This document shows positions 18,072-27,258 of a stretch of DNA of 64,000 bases, in pieces. This stretch comes from Empedobacter sedimenti. GTDB taxonomy: Bacteria > Bacteroidota > Bacteroidia > Flavobacteriales > Weeksellaceae. The position numbers and the translations under genes are program-made. Under the pieces are notes generated by a model. It was given only the letters and a program-made list of their open reading frames with translations. It was not told where the DNA came from and made no database searches. The stretch's first letter is position 1, and every line of letters starts with the position of its first letter. Location of the stretch: contig NZ_JASCQG010000010.1 of the NCBI RefSeq assembly GCF_030005555.1, positions 95,887 to 159,886 on the forward strand, given 5' to 3'.

Positions 18072-19283
18072 ATGATTAAAATTAATAAATCTTTAACATT
18101 TTTAGTAATTTTAAGCGTTTATTTAACTTCGAGTATAAAAGTAGAAGCACAAACTAAATTTGCAAGTGCAACTGTTGCTTTTTACAATGTTGAAAATACT
18201 TTTGACACAATAAAATCTGTTGGTTATATAGACGGAACTTTAAACTATAATGACCCAAACTATCATATTCAGATTGCTGAAGCTGATATTCCCAAATATC
18301 AAACAGAAGAGTTTAAACAAGCTTACACGTATGAAAATATTAGTGGAAAGAAAATCATCAGACCATTAATCTTACAAGAAGAATTTTTGCCTAATGGTAA
18401 AAAAAGTTGGAATACAGAGAAATATTTCCAGAAAGTGAATAATATTTCAAAAGTTATTAGCGAATTAGGCGCTGATGTAACAGGCTCTGCTCCTGTAATA
18501 GTTGGTCTTTGTGAAATTGAATCTAAAGAAGTTATTGAAGATTTTGCCAACTCATCTTTCCTTAAAAAATACAATTATGGTGTAGTACATTTTAATTCAT
18601 TTGATGCACGTGGAGTAGATACTGGCTTGATGTATCAAAAATCTCGCTTCAAAGTTTTAGACGCAAAACCTCATCCAATTTATATATATGATGCAGATGG
18701 TAGCAGAAAATATACACGTGATATTTTGCAAGTAACAGGATTATTGGACGGAGAAGAAATCACTTTTTTGGTCAATCACTGGCCATCTCGTAGTGGAGGC
18801 GAAAAAGTTTCGATGCCATCTCGCATGGAAGCTGCTAAAGTTATGAAAGGAATTTTTGACGAATTGAAATCAAAAAATCCAAATGCTAAAGTAATTGCGA
18901 TGGGAGATTTTAATGATGATCCAACGTCTCCAAGTATCAAAAACACTTTTGATCCAGCTGGTGAATCTTCAACTGTAAAAGAAAACGGATATTACGATCC
19001 GATGTTACCATTATTCAAAAAAGGTGTCGGAACATTATCTTATCGTGACGCTTGGAATTTGTTTGACCAATTTATTGCAACAAGCTCACTAACAACTGCA
19101 AAAAAAGATTACTCAAGTTATAAAATTTATAAAACAGAAGTGTACAATAAAGATTACCTAAAAGCTACAGAAGGCGCGTACAAAGGCTCACCTAATCGTA
19201 TGTGGAGCGGTGACACGTATCGTGCAAATGGATATTCTGACCACTTTCCTGTTTATACAATCCTATTAAAAGAAATAAAATGA
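18072..19283 (+). CDS. Secreted endonuclease/exonuclease/phosphatase-family protein
   Basis: A 403-residue EEP-superfamily enzyme with an N-terminal signal peptide (cleavage near VEAQ). Catalytic features are the opening AFYNVENTFD (metal-binding Asn/Glu), GLCEIES with the catalytic Glu, the LVNHWPSRSGG loop with catalytic His, AMGDFNDDP (Asp/Asn) and the C-terminal GYSDHFPVY (Asp-His). The fold is used by DNase I-like nucleases and phosphodiesterases. Secretion and the divergent TonB receptor plus OB-like lipoprotein suggest that it releases nutrients from extracellular nucleic acid or other phosphodiesters. It overlaps trpA by 4 bases (ATGA). A paralogue without signal peptide lies at 38508. 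Confidence 0.88.
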   Translation: MIKINKSLTFLVILSVYLTSSIKVEAQTKFASATVAFYNVENTFDTIKSVGYIDGTLNYNDPNYHIQIAEADIPKYQTEEFKQAYTYENISGKKIIRPLILQEEFLPNGKKSWNTEKYFQKVNNISKVISELGADVTGSAPVIVGLCEIESKEVIEDFANSSFLKKYNYGVVHFNSFDARGVDTGLMYQKSRFKVLDAKPHPIYIYDADGSRKYTRDILQVTGLLDGEEITFLVNHWPSRSGGEKVSMPSRMEAAKVMKGIFDELKSKNPNAKVIAMGDFNDDPTSPSIKNTFDPAGESSTVKENGYYDPMLPLFKKGVGTLSYRDAWNLFDQFIATSSLTTAKKDYSSYKIYKTEVYNKDYLKATEGAYKGSPNRMWSGDTYRANGYSDHFPVYTILLKEIK

Positions 19284-20047
19284 ACAAATTAGATCAATTA
19301 TTCGATCAAAAAAGCAACAATCTTATCACAATATATACCACTGCTGGATACCCAAATTTAAATGACACACCAACAGTTATAAAAGAATTGGACATTAACA
19401 AAGTTGACATCATCGAAGTTGGAATTCCTTATTCTGATCCTTTAGCTGATGGACCAACGATACAAGCTACAAGCGAAAAAGCTTTGGCAAACGGCATGAC
19501 GATAGCTATTTTATTTGATCAACTAAAATCTGTTCAAAGCGAAATTTCAGCTCCAATTGTTTTGATGGGATATTACAACCAAGTGATGACTTTTGGATTA
19601 GAGAAATTCTTACAAAATTGTCAAGAAAGTGGTGTTTCTGGTTTAATTTTACCTGATATGCCTTACGAAATTTACTTGGCGCAACACAAAGATTTATTTG
19701 AGAAATATGATCAAAAAGTGACTTTTTTGATAACTCCTTTAACAACTGAAAAACGCATCAAAGAAATAAATGATGCAACATCTGGTTTTGTTTACATTGT
19801 ATCGAGTTCTGCAACAACCGGATCAACAAAATCTAACTACAACGAAGATTTTTTATCTAAAGTAAAAAATTTAGGCCTAACAAAACCTCATCAAATAGGT
19901 TTTGGAATATCAACCAAAGAAGATGTTGAAAAAGCATGGAGTTTTGCGAATGGAGCAATTATAGGAAGTGCTTTTTTAAGAGTTTTAGATAAAGTTGAAA
20001 ATAACCTATCTGAATCAATCAAAGATTATATCAATTCTTTAAAATAA
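19280..20047 (+). CDS. trpA: Tryptophan synthase alpha chain
   Basis: A 255-residue TIM-barrel enzyme that cleaves indole-3-glycerol phosphate to indole and glyceraldehyde 3-phosphate; indole passes through a tunnel to TrpB. The family signature is VGIPYSDPLADGP. Catalytic Glu46 and Asp57 match the alpha-Glu49 and alpha-Asp60 of other species. The phosphate-binding part is GFGIS and the following GAIIGSAF. It is not in the trp operon (58266-63865), which contains all other trp genes; instead its ATG overlaps the stop of a secreted nuclease gene. It ends in a strong terminator, and it lacks the trpL attenuator. Confidence 0.97.
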   Translation: MNKLDQLFDQKSNNLITIYTTAGYPNLNDTPTVIKELDINKVDIIEVGIPYSDPLADGPTIQATSEKALANGMTIAILFDQLKSVQSEISAPIVLMGYYNQVMTFGLEKFLQNCQESGVSGLILPDMPYEIYLAQHKDLFEKYDQKVTFLITPLTTEKRIKEINDATSGFVYIVSSSATTGSTKSNYNEDFLSKVKNLGLTKPHQIGFGISTKEDVEKAWSFANGAIIGSAFLRVLDKVENNLSESIKDYINSLK

Positions 20048-20053
20048 GAACAT

Positions 20054-20087
20054 AAAAAAATGCCTTCATTTACGAAGGCATTTTTTA
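20054..20087. terminator. Bidirectional terminator between trpA and tyrS
   Basis: The stem tgccttc / gaaggca at 20061-20080 is flanked by seven A to the left and six T to the right. Confidence 0.85.
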
Positions 20088-20101
20088 TGCTATATTTTGG
20101 A

Positions 20102-21397
20102 TTATTCTACAATTAAGATAAAATAATTCTTTTTCCCTTTTTGTAATAAAACATATTTATCAGCAATTAAATTTTCTGCTGTTAAAACAAAATCTTCACC
20201 AATTTTTTCTTTGTTTACAGAAATAGAATTCGCTTTCAATTCGCGACGTGCTTCCGAATTTGATTTTAAGAATCCTGTTTTATCTGCTAAAGATGAAACA
20301 ATATCTAAACCAGCTTCAATATCTGCTTTTGCAACTGTAGCTTGTGGCACACCTTCAAAAACTGATAAGAAGGTATCTCCGTCTAATTCTTTTAAATCTT
20401 CTGAGGTTGATTTTCCGAATAATACTTGAGATGCTTTTTCTGCTTTACGTAATTCATCAACACCATGAACTAAAATTGTAATCTCAGTTGCTAATTTGCG
20501 TTGTAATTCTCGTAAATGTGGCTCTTGACGGTGACGCTCGATTAAATCATCAATCGCTTCTTTTTCTAAGAATGTATAAATTTTGATGTAACGTTCTGCA
20601 TCCGCATCCGCTTGATTTAACCAAAATTGATAAAATTTATAAGAAGAAGTACGGTTTTTATCTAACCAAATATTTTCGCCACCTTCTGATTTTCCAAATT
20701 TAGTTCCGTCAGCCTTAGTCGTTAATGGGCAAGTAAAAGCAAAAGCTTCTCCTTGTACTGTACGACGAATTAATTCTGTTCCTGTTGTGATATTTCCCCA
20801 TTGATCAGAACCTCCCATTTGCAATTTTGCACCTAATTCTTTGTACAAATGCAAGTAATCGTATCCTTGAATCAATTGATATGTAAATTCTGTGAAAGAC
20901 ATTCCGACATTTGATTCAGAAGAAAGTCTTGATTTTACAGAATCTTTCGCCATCATATAATTTACTGTAATGTGTTTTCCGACATTACGCGCAAAATCGA
21001 TGAATGAAAAATCTTTCATCCAATCATAGTTATTCACCAATAAAGCTGAATTACCATTGTTTGTATCAAAATCTAAGAAACGAGCTAATTGCGCTTTAAT
21101 ACCAGCAACATATTTGTTTAATGTTTCTTCGTCTAACAAACTTCTCTCAGCTGCTTTACCGGTTGGATCTCCGATAAAACCTGTTGCTCCACCAACTAAA
21201 GCGATTGGACGATGTCCGTGACGTTGTAAATGAACCAATAAGAATATAGGAACTAAACTTCCTACGTGAAGAGAATCTGCTGTAGGATCGAAACCTACAT
21301 AACCAGAAGTCATTTCTTTATTTAGTTGTTCTTCTGTTCCTGGCATAATATTGTGAACCAGTCCTCTCCAAGTCAATTCTTCAATTAATGGATTCAT
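20102..21397 (-). CDS. tyrS: Tyrosine--tRNA ligase
   Basis: A class I aminoacyl-tRNA synthetase, 431 residues from ATG 21397. [17 protein letters not shown] contains the HIGH-type motif (HVGS), the tyrosine site includes QGYDYLHLY and GGSDQWGNI, and KFGKS is the KMSKS-type loop; a C-terminal S4 RNA-binding domain (about 360-431) includes the [13 protein letters not shown] segment. The ORF is open 31 codons further upstream to 21490, but that extension is not TyrRS-like ([11 protein letters not shown]...), runs into the SusD terminator and contains the candidate promoter. I therefore prefer MNPLIEEL as the start. Confidence 0.96.
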   Translation of the reverse strand: MNPLIEELTWRGLVHNIMPGTEEQLNKEMTSGYVGFDPTADSLHVGSLVPIFLLVHLQRHGHRPIALVGGATGFIGDPTGKAAERSLLDEETLNKYVAGIKAQLARFLDFDTNNGNSALLVNNYDWMKDFSFIDFARNVGKHITVNYMMAKDSVKSRLSSESNVGMSFTEFTYQLIQGYDYLHLYKELGAKLQMGGSDQWGNITTGTELIRRTVQGEAFAFTCPLTTKADGTKFGKSEGGENIWLDKNRTSSYKFYQFWLNQADADAERYIKIYTFLEKEAIDDLIERHRQEPHLRELQRKLATEITILVHGVDELRKAEKASQVLFGKSTSEDLKELDGDTFLSVFEGVPQATVAKADIEAGLDIVSSLADKTGFLKSNSEARRELKANSISVNKEKIGEDFVLTAENLIADKYVLLQKGKKNYFILIVE

Positions 21398-21438
21398 AGT
21401 ATTTAAAATATATTTTTTTATCAAATTTTTACGAGTTG

Positions 21439-21446
21439 CAAAGTTA
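21439..21446 (-). promoter_or_regulatory. Candidate -7 element of tyrS
   Basis: The minus strand reads TAACTTTG (TAnnTTTG), 41 bases upstream of ATG 21397 and inside the longer ORF, which supports the shorter start. No clear -33 TTG. Confidence 0.45.
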
Positions 21447-21475
21447 TGATTTTTAGATTGATAATAATAGTGTTT

Positions 21476-21518
21476 AAAATAAAAAGTCAAGGTTTTCCTT
21501 AAGGAAAACCTTGACTTG
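21476..21518 (-). terminator. Terminator of the second SusC/SusD operon
   Basis: A perfect 32-base palindrome (21485-21516; arms agtcaaggttttcctt and its complement) is followed on the minus strand by TTTTTATTTT. It lies 41 bases after the SusD stop. Confidence 0.9.
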
Positions 21519-21556
21519 GCTATATAATTATATGAGGATAAAATTATATTAAAATG

Positions 21557-23041
21557 TTATGAAGGGTTTTGTTTAATCAATGGATTAGAGTTAATCTCTG
21601 CCTGTGGAATAACCCATTGCCATCTTAAATCAGAAGCTTCAATAGTGTAAACATTGTTAATCACAGTTGTATTGTGATTAGCTCCTGTACGATCTAATTT
21701 CTGACCTAAACGTTTTAAATCAAAAAATCTAAATCCTTCACCCCATAATTCTAAACGTCTGTTTAACAAAATCTGTTGATAATATGCATCTCCAGTTGTT
21801 GTAAAGTTAGTGAATGATGTATCTCTCGCTTTAACTAAAGTTGTTAATACTGTTTTAGAATTTGCTTCTTGTCCTAGTTTATACAAAGCTTCTGCCTCAA
21901 TTAAATACATCTCAGCAACTCTCATAAATGGTACATCCCCTAAAGAAGAAGACGTGCTTTCAGATAAAAACTTCTGAGAAGTATATGGAAATAATGAGTA
22001 ACTAGAAGGAAGTCCTAAAGCAGTGTGTTTTCCAGTTGGATCAACAACTTGTACACGTACATCTGTTGATGGAAAAGCATTATACAATTTAGTATTCATT
22101 ACTTTCGGAGCAGTTCTAATCTGTGTAGAGTTATAGTTTCTTGACATATAAGCATGGAAGTTTCCAAAATAATCTGTCTGATCAGAAATAATCTTAACAC
22201 CCCACATCCATTCAGGATTAGAGTAATCATTAAATCCAGCTTTATATTGTGCTTGAGACATTAAAGTTAAAGTTCCTCTTGCTTCTTTCGCAAATTGTGC
22301 TGCTTTAGCATAGTCTTGTTGAACTAAAGCTACACGCGCTTTAATTCCTTTTACATTTGCTAAAGAGAAATGCGATTTATTTGCTGCTGTTTTACCTGTT
22401 AATAAAGCTTCAGCTTTATTAAGGTTAGCCCAAATCTCTTCATATGTTTTTGCTACTGTTGCTCTCTCTTTTGGAGTTACTTCAGTTGGGTCATCTCTTA
22501 AAACAATACCATCATTTGCGTTAGCATCACCTGCAACATATCTTTTTCCGTAAGTTTGAACTATTTGGAAATATGCAAATGCTTTATACGCATACGCTTC
22601 ACCAATCGCTTTATCTCTAAGTACAGGATCTCCTGTTGCTGCTGGTCCGTATGTAATGATATTGTTTGCATTTTTTACCATAGCATACCAAAATGTCCAA
22701 GGATAAGATGCAGTACCTGCGTTAGTATTTACTTGAGTAATCCATCTAATTTCATCTCTAAACCACCCATTACCAACAGAAGGAAAAACAACATCTTCTC
22801 CCATTACATCAGAAATAATTAATTGAGCTGTGTAACCATTGTTACCCTGAGATGAATTTTGTCTAACATACATATTTCTATGCATCCCGTTAACTGCAGC
22901 CATTAAATTGTCGGCAGTTGAATAAATTGTTTTATCTCCTACTGAAGATGTAGGTGTTGTATCTAAGAAATCATCATTACATGAAGTAAAGAACAAAGAT
23001 GATACAACTAAAGCTGATATTAATATTTTAAATTTTTTCAT
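21557..23041 (-). CDS. SusD/RagB-family nutrient-binding outer-membrane lipoprotein
   Basis: A 494-residue lipoprotein with signal peptide and lipobox SLFFTSC (Cys21), followed by NDDFLDTTPTSSVGD, a typical SusD start. YAYKAFAYFQIVQTYGKRY and VKGIKARVALVQQDYAKAAQFAKEA are the TPR-like helices; FMRVAEMYLIEAEALYKLG and NRRLELWGEGFRFFDLKRLG are the C-terminal family signatures, and the end WVIPQAEINSNPLIKQNP is also typical. It lies 18 bases behind its SusC partner. Like the first pair, it has no polysaccharide lyase, glycosidase or sigma/anti-sigma gene beside it, so its ligand is open. Confidence 0.95.
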   Translation of the reverse strand: MKKFKILISALVVSSLFFTSCNDDFLDTTPTSSVGDKTIYSTADNLMAAVNGMHRNMYVRQNSSQGNNGYTAQLIISDVMGEDVVFPSVGNGWFRDEIRWITQVNTNAGTASYPWTFWYAMVKNANNIITYGPAATGDPVLRDKAIGEAYAYKAFAYFQIVQTYGKRYVAGDANANDGIVLRDDPTEVTPKERATVAKTYEEIWANLNKAEALLTGKTAANKSHFSLANVKGIKARVALVQQDYAKAAQFAKEARGTLTLMSQAQYKAGFNDYSNPEWMWGVKIISDQTDYFGNFHAYMSRNYNSTQIRTAPKVMNTKLYNAFPSTDVRVQVVDPTGKHTALGLPSSYSLFPYTSQKFLSESTSSSLGDVPFMRVAEMYLIEAEALYKLGQEANSKTVLTTLVKARDTSFTNFTTTGDAYYQQILLNRRLELWGEGFRFFDLKRLGQKLDRTGANHNTTVINNVYTIEASDLRWQWVIPQAEINSNPLIKQNPS

Positions 23042-23059
23042 TTTTTTTAAAAATTTCGA

Positions 23060-26000
23060 TTAGAATGATACATTAACCCCTAAACTAACAGTTCTTGATG
23101 GTGTATAACGGTATGTTGTTGTACCAGAGAAAGATTGAGACGGCTCTAAACCTTTCTTAGCAGTCCAAGCATATAAATTCTCTCCTGCAACATAAACTCT
23201 AAAGTTTCTTAACCCTACTGTATCTAACAATTTTTTATCAAAATTATAGCCTATTTGAGCTGATTTAATACTTAAATAGTCTGATTTTACTAAAAATCTT
23301 GAAGATTGTGCACCAACACTAGTGTAATTACTTGTACTTAAAATCGGAACATTTGTAATATCTCCAGCTTTTTTCCAAGCTCCTAACATATCAACATGTT
23401 GTGATTGCCCCTGAGCATATCCATTCATTAAAGAAGCATAGTTTGAGTCATATGTTTTTCCACCTAACTGATAGTTTAACATTACATTCAAATCAAAATT
23501 TCCGTACTTGAATGTATTTGATATACTACCAAATACATCTGGAATAGATGACCCTGAATATGCATATAATGCATTATTATGGTTAGTTGTCATTAATACT
23601 CCATTAACTGTTCTTGAATTACCGTCACTTCCTTTTGTTGGATCTTGAATAAATAATCCAGCTCCATCAGCAGGATCTACACCGTACCATTGGCGTAACC
23701 AAAAATCATATAAAGATCTTCCTTCTGCAATTCTTTTAGTTCCACTAATAATTGCGTCATCTTTACCTTTTGGCATTTTGATCATTTCATTCTTATTAGA
23801 TGCAGCAACAAGTCCTAAATCCCAAGAGAATTTATCATTACGAACTATACCAATATTTAACGAAAGTTCTAATCCATTGTTACGCATTTTACCAATATTC
23901 CTGTAAATAGAGTTACCTGGTACACCTGCAGAGTTTGGCACTGGCTCAGCAAAAATCATATCAGAAATATCTTGAAGATAATATTCTATCGAACCAGAAA
24001 TTCTTCTTTTCAATAATGAGAAGTCAACTCCTATATCAAATGAATTTTTAGACTCCCAAGTTAAATTAGGGTTACCTACTTGACCTAAATATACTCCTGA
24101 CTCACCTCCATTATTGTATCCTAAAGAGTATAAATCTAAATCTACTTGATATCCAGGTTCAGCACCAATACCTCCATCATTACCAACTTGACCATAAGAC
24201 CCTCTTAACTTCAACTCATTAACAAATTGAGAATTAGCTAAGAAAGCTTCTTTATGAATATTCCATCCCGCACCAACTGACCAGAAAGTTCCTTGATAAT
24301 TTTGATCAGAGAATCTCGACGACTTATCAATACGTAAAGAGGCTGATAAAAGATATTTATTTGCAAAATCATAGTTTAAACGTGCAAAATATCCTTCTTT
24401 TCTAATAACATAATTGTAACCTAAAGAAGATGTTGGTGTTAAGAAGTTCGACATTTCATAAATTCCTGAAACTGTCTCACCAATTTTTCTTAAATATCCG
24501 TAATCAACTGTTCTATCAAATGATTGATGTCCTAAAATGGCATCAAAGTTATGGCTACCAATAGATTTTTTATAATTTAAGATTTTATCCCAAGTAATAC
24601 CTGTGTACTTATATGTAGTTAAAGTTAAAGCAGCAGTACCTGATGCATCTCCAATTACTTTATTACCATACTCTTTGAAAGAATAATTTCTTACATCATA
24701 ACTAAGAGAAGTTGTAAATGTTAAACCTTGAATAATTTTAAACTCTGCAAAAAATCTTGAGTTAATTGCATTCGTATCTTGTTTATTATTATTTAATAAA
24801 GTTTCTTGTAATACATTTCGTCCAGCACTTGCAGAAGCCCCTCTACCTCTTGTAGAGTTACCATCGTATACTGGATTTCCTTCTGAATCATAAACACGTT
24901 GCCCTTTAGCATCGTATAAAAATGGCGAATAAATTGGCCCCATTGCGCGAGAAAACCAGAACGGATTGATATAAGAAGATCCTCCACTGTCATCTGCTAA
25001 AGTTGATTTAACTAAAGTTCCAGATAAATTTGTTCCTAACTTTAACCAATCAGTCACTTGAGTATCTATATTAGCTTTTGCTGTATAACGTTCAAAATCA
25101 GATTTTATCACATACCCTGTTTCTTTAGAATATCCAAAACCAGCGTAGTAACTTGTGTTATCTGAAGCTCCTGAATAATCAACATCATATTTCTGGAAAG
25201 TACCAACTCTCTTAATATAATCTTGCCAATTAAAGTCATTGTACAACATTGGAGAATTTGTTAATACTCCATCAACAACAACTTTATCATTTGCAACACC
25301 ATAGATATTATTCTTTAAATTATCTTTAATCAAAGCTCCAGATGCATAAGCATTTGCTTGAGCTAAAGTTGCATTTGCTGTTGTAGCTAAATAACCATTG
25401 CGCATTGCTTCCCAAGCTGTAACGTAATAATCTCCAGCACCAATTCTTGAGTACTCAGGAATTGCTCTCGTAACTACCCCTGTATTAGAAGAAAATCTAA
25501 AAGCTGGTTTCCCTTTTTTTCCTTTCTTAGAAGTAATCATTACAACTCCATTCGATGCAGAAGAGCCATATAATGATGTAGAAGCAGCATCTTTTAATAC
25601 TGTTAACGACTCAATATCATTAGGATTCAAATCTTGTAAACTACCTGTAAAAACAGCACCATCAACAACATATAAAGGTGTTGAAGACAATGAATAAGAA
25701 CTTACTCCACGAATTTGAACGCTTAATCCAGATCCTGGTTGTCCAGATCCTGTAGAAACTTGAACTCCAGATACAGTTCCATCTAATACTTTAGCAACAT
25801 TCGATATAGGTCTATTTTCTATATCTTCTGCTTTAATTGTACCAACTGCACCTACTACTGTTTCTTTCTTTTGTACACCAAAAGCAGTTACAACTGTTTC
25901 TCCTAAGTCAACAATTTCGGATTTATCTGGTTTTAAAACACCTAAATCATTTTTAGAAACGATATATTCCTTTCCATCAATAATTAATGTATCACCAATT

Positions 26001-26188
26001 TTAGCATCAATATCAAAGTTACCATTCTCATCTGTATAAGCAACCTTACTCGTTCCTTTTACAGTAACCTCAGCATCTGCACTAGCAAATCCGTTCACGT
26101 CATTTACTGTTCCTTTTACTTGACCAAAAGCAATTGCGCTAAGACCAAGAAAAGCTAACAAGCTTAAAGAAGTTAATTTTTTTCTCAT
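23060..26188 (-). CDS. SusC/RagA-family TonB-linked outer-membrane transporter
   Basis: A 1042-residue SusC-like transporter. The signal peptide ends near AFGQ; the N-terminal regulatory domain contains VAYTDENGNFDIDAKIGD, and LGETVVTAFG precedes the plug (RPISNVAKVLDGTVSGVQV, VQIRGVSSYSLSSTPLYVVDG, DIESLTVLKDAASTSLYG). A large barrel follows and ends in VSLGVNVSF. It passes substrate delivered by SusD through the outer membrane with TonB energy. The first ~65 residues are very close to the first SusC (10483-13479), but the barrel is different, so specificity should differ. Confidence 0.95.
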   Translation of the reverse strand: MRKKLTSLSLLAFLGLSAIAFGQVKGTVNDVNGFASADAEVTVKGTSKVAYTDENGNFDIDAKIGDTLIIDGKEYIVSKNDLGVLKPDKSEIVDLGETVVTAFGVQKKETVVGAVGTIKAEDIENRPISNVAKVLDGTVSGVQVSTGSGQPGSGLSVQIRGVSSYSLSSTPLYVVDGAVFTGSLQDLNPNDIESLTVLKDAASTSLYGSSASNGVVMITSKKGKKGKPAFRFSSNTGVVTRAIPEYSRIGAGDYYVTAWEAMRNGYLATTANATLAQANAYASGALIKDNLKNNIYGVANDKVVVDGVLTNSPMLYNDFNWQDYIKRVGTFQKYDVDYSGASDNTSYYAGFGYSKETGYVIKSDFERYTAKANIDTQVTDWLKLGTNLSGTLVKSTLADDSGGSSYINPFWFSRAMGPIYSPFLYDAKGQRVYDSEGNPVYDGNSTRGRGASASAGRNVLQETLLNNNKQDTNAINSRFFAEFKIIQGLTFTTSLSYDVRNYSFKEYGNKVIGDASGTAALTLTTYKYTGITWDKILNYKKSIGSHNFDAILGHQSFDRTVDYGYLRKIGETVSGIYEMSNFLTPTSSLGYNYVIRKEGYFARLNYDFANKYLLSASLRIDKSSRFSDQNYQGTFWSVGAGWNIHKEAFLANSQFVNELKLRGSYGQVGNDGGIGAEPGYQVDLDLYSLGYNNGGESGVYLGQVGNPNLTWESKNSFDIGVDFSLLKRRISGSIEYYLQDISDMIFAEPVPNSAGVPGNSIYRNIGKMRNNGLELSLNIGIVRNDKFSWDLGLVAASNKNEMIKMPKGKDDAIISGTKRIAEGRSLYDFWLRQWYGVDPADGAGLFIQDPTKGSDGNSRTVNGVLMTTNHNNALYAYSGSSIPDVFGSISNTFKYGNFDLNVMLNYQLGGKTYDSNYASLMNGYAQGQSQHVDMLGAWKKAGDITNVPILSTSNYTSVGAQSSRFLVKSDYLSIKSAQIGYNFDKKLLDTVGLRNFRVYVAGENLYAWTAKKGLEPSQSFSGTTTYRYTPSRTVSLGVNVSF

Positions 26189-26349
26189 TAGTATCTCATT
26201 ATTTTATAGTGCAATGATAATATTAAATTAACACTTTTTCATATTTTTTTTGATAAATTAACATAAAATAGAAAACTCTTCATTTTTTTGGGTTTTTTTT
26301 GAAAATTTTTTAATATTTACAAAAAATAATTGATTTTTTTCATCTACCC

Positions 26350-27252
26350 ATGCAAATATTATTCGACAATAAGAAGCTCAAATGGATTAACTTACAGAAT
26401 CCTACAAAGATTGAATTGAATGAAATTGCTTCCCAATATTGTTTTCAAAAACTAACAATAGAGGACAGTTTAGAGCCTGGACATTTGCCAAAATATGAAT
26501 CAGATGATTCAAATATTTCTTTTTTGCTAATTCGATTCTTTGACAAAGAGCACAGAATGTTAAAAAATACTGTACGCGAATTTAGTCATAAAATCAGTAT
26601 TTATTTTGGTCCAGATTTTATAATAACTGTTCATCAAAAGGAAACAGATATTTTTGAAAAAATTCAACAAAAATATCTTTCAACTCTAGATCCATCAAAA
26701 GTAACATGTAAAGGAATTTTGTATCGTATTATTTCAGAAACCATCAAAACATACGAAGATCCTGCATATCAAATGGATGAAGAAGTTAACCAACTAGAAC
26801 ATTTGATTTTTACAGACGATTTCAGAAAAATTAAACTTCCTACTTTATATAAAATTAAAAGAGAAGCAACTGCTTGCAAAAAAATACTAGATTATATGTT
26901 AGAAGCACTGAAAGAATATCGTGCAGATAACAAAAAGACAAGTTCTTCCCAGGATTTGTACGAAGAAAACGTAAAAATGTTGCATTTGCATTCGCAAATT
27001 GTAGATGATGTACAAAGTTTATTAACCATTTACCTTTCATTAAATGGACAAAAATCAAACGAAATCATGCAAACACTTACTGTTTTCTCTGCGTTTTTCT
27101 TACCCTTAACTTTTATCGCTGGAATTTATGGAATGAATTTCGATTTCATGCCCGAGTTAAATTACAAATTAGGCTATCCAATTTGTTTACTTGTCATGTT
27201 ATTAGTGGTAATTTTTATTTACTTTTGGTTCAAGAAAAAAAGATATTTATAA
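26350..27252 (+). CDS. corA: CorA-family magnesium/divalent cation transporter
   Basis: A 300-residue CorA-type channel. The N-terminal cytoplasmic alpha/beta domain (about 1-235) precedes two C-terminal transmembrane helices (about 240-260 and 272-292). The signature selectivity motif is GMN at 261-263 in IYGMNFDFMPEL, and the protein ends in the basic KKKRYL. Pentameric CorA proteins take up Mg2+ (some Co2+ or Ni2+) at the inner membrane. The following epimerase gene starts 6 bases later, so the two are likely cotranscribed. Confidence 0.93.
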   Translation: MQILFDNKKLKWINLQNPTKIELNEIASQYCFQKLTIEDSLEPGHLPKYESDDSNISFLLIRFFDKEHRMLKNTVREFSHKISIYFGPDFIITVHQKETDIFEKIQQKYLSTLDPSKVTCKGILYRIISETIKTYEDPAYQMDEEVNQLEHLIFTDDFRKIKLPTLYKIKREATACKKILDYMLEALKEYRADNKKTSSSQDLYEENVKMLHLHSQIVDDVQSLLTIYLSLNGQKSNEIMQTLTVFSAFFLPLTFIAGIYGMNFDFMPELNYKLGYPICLLVMLLVVIFIYFWFKKKRYL

Positions 27253-27258
27253 TTCAGT

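Noticed and set aside
21398..21490. 31-codon N-terminal extension of tyrS
   Set aside because: It is not similar to TyrRS, overlaps the SusD terminator and contains the candidate tyrS promoter.
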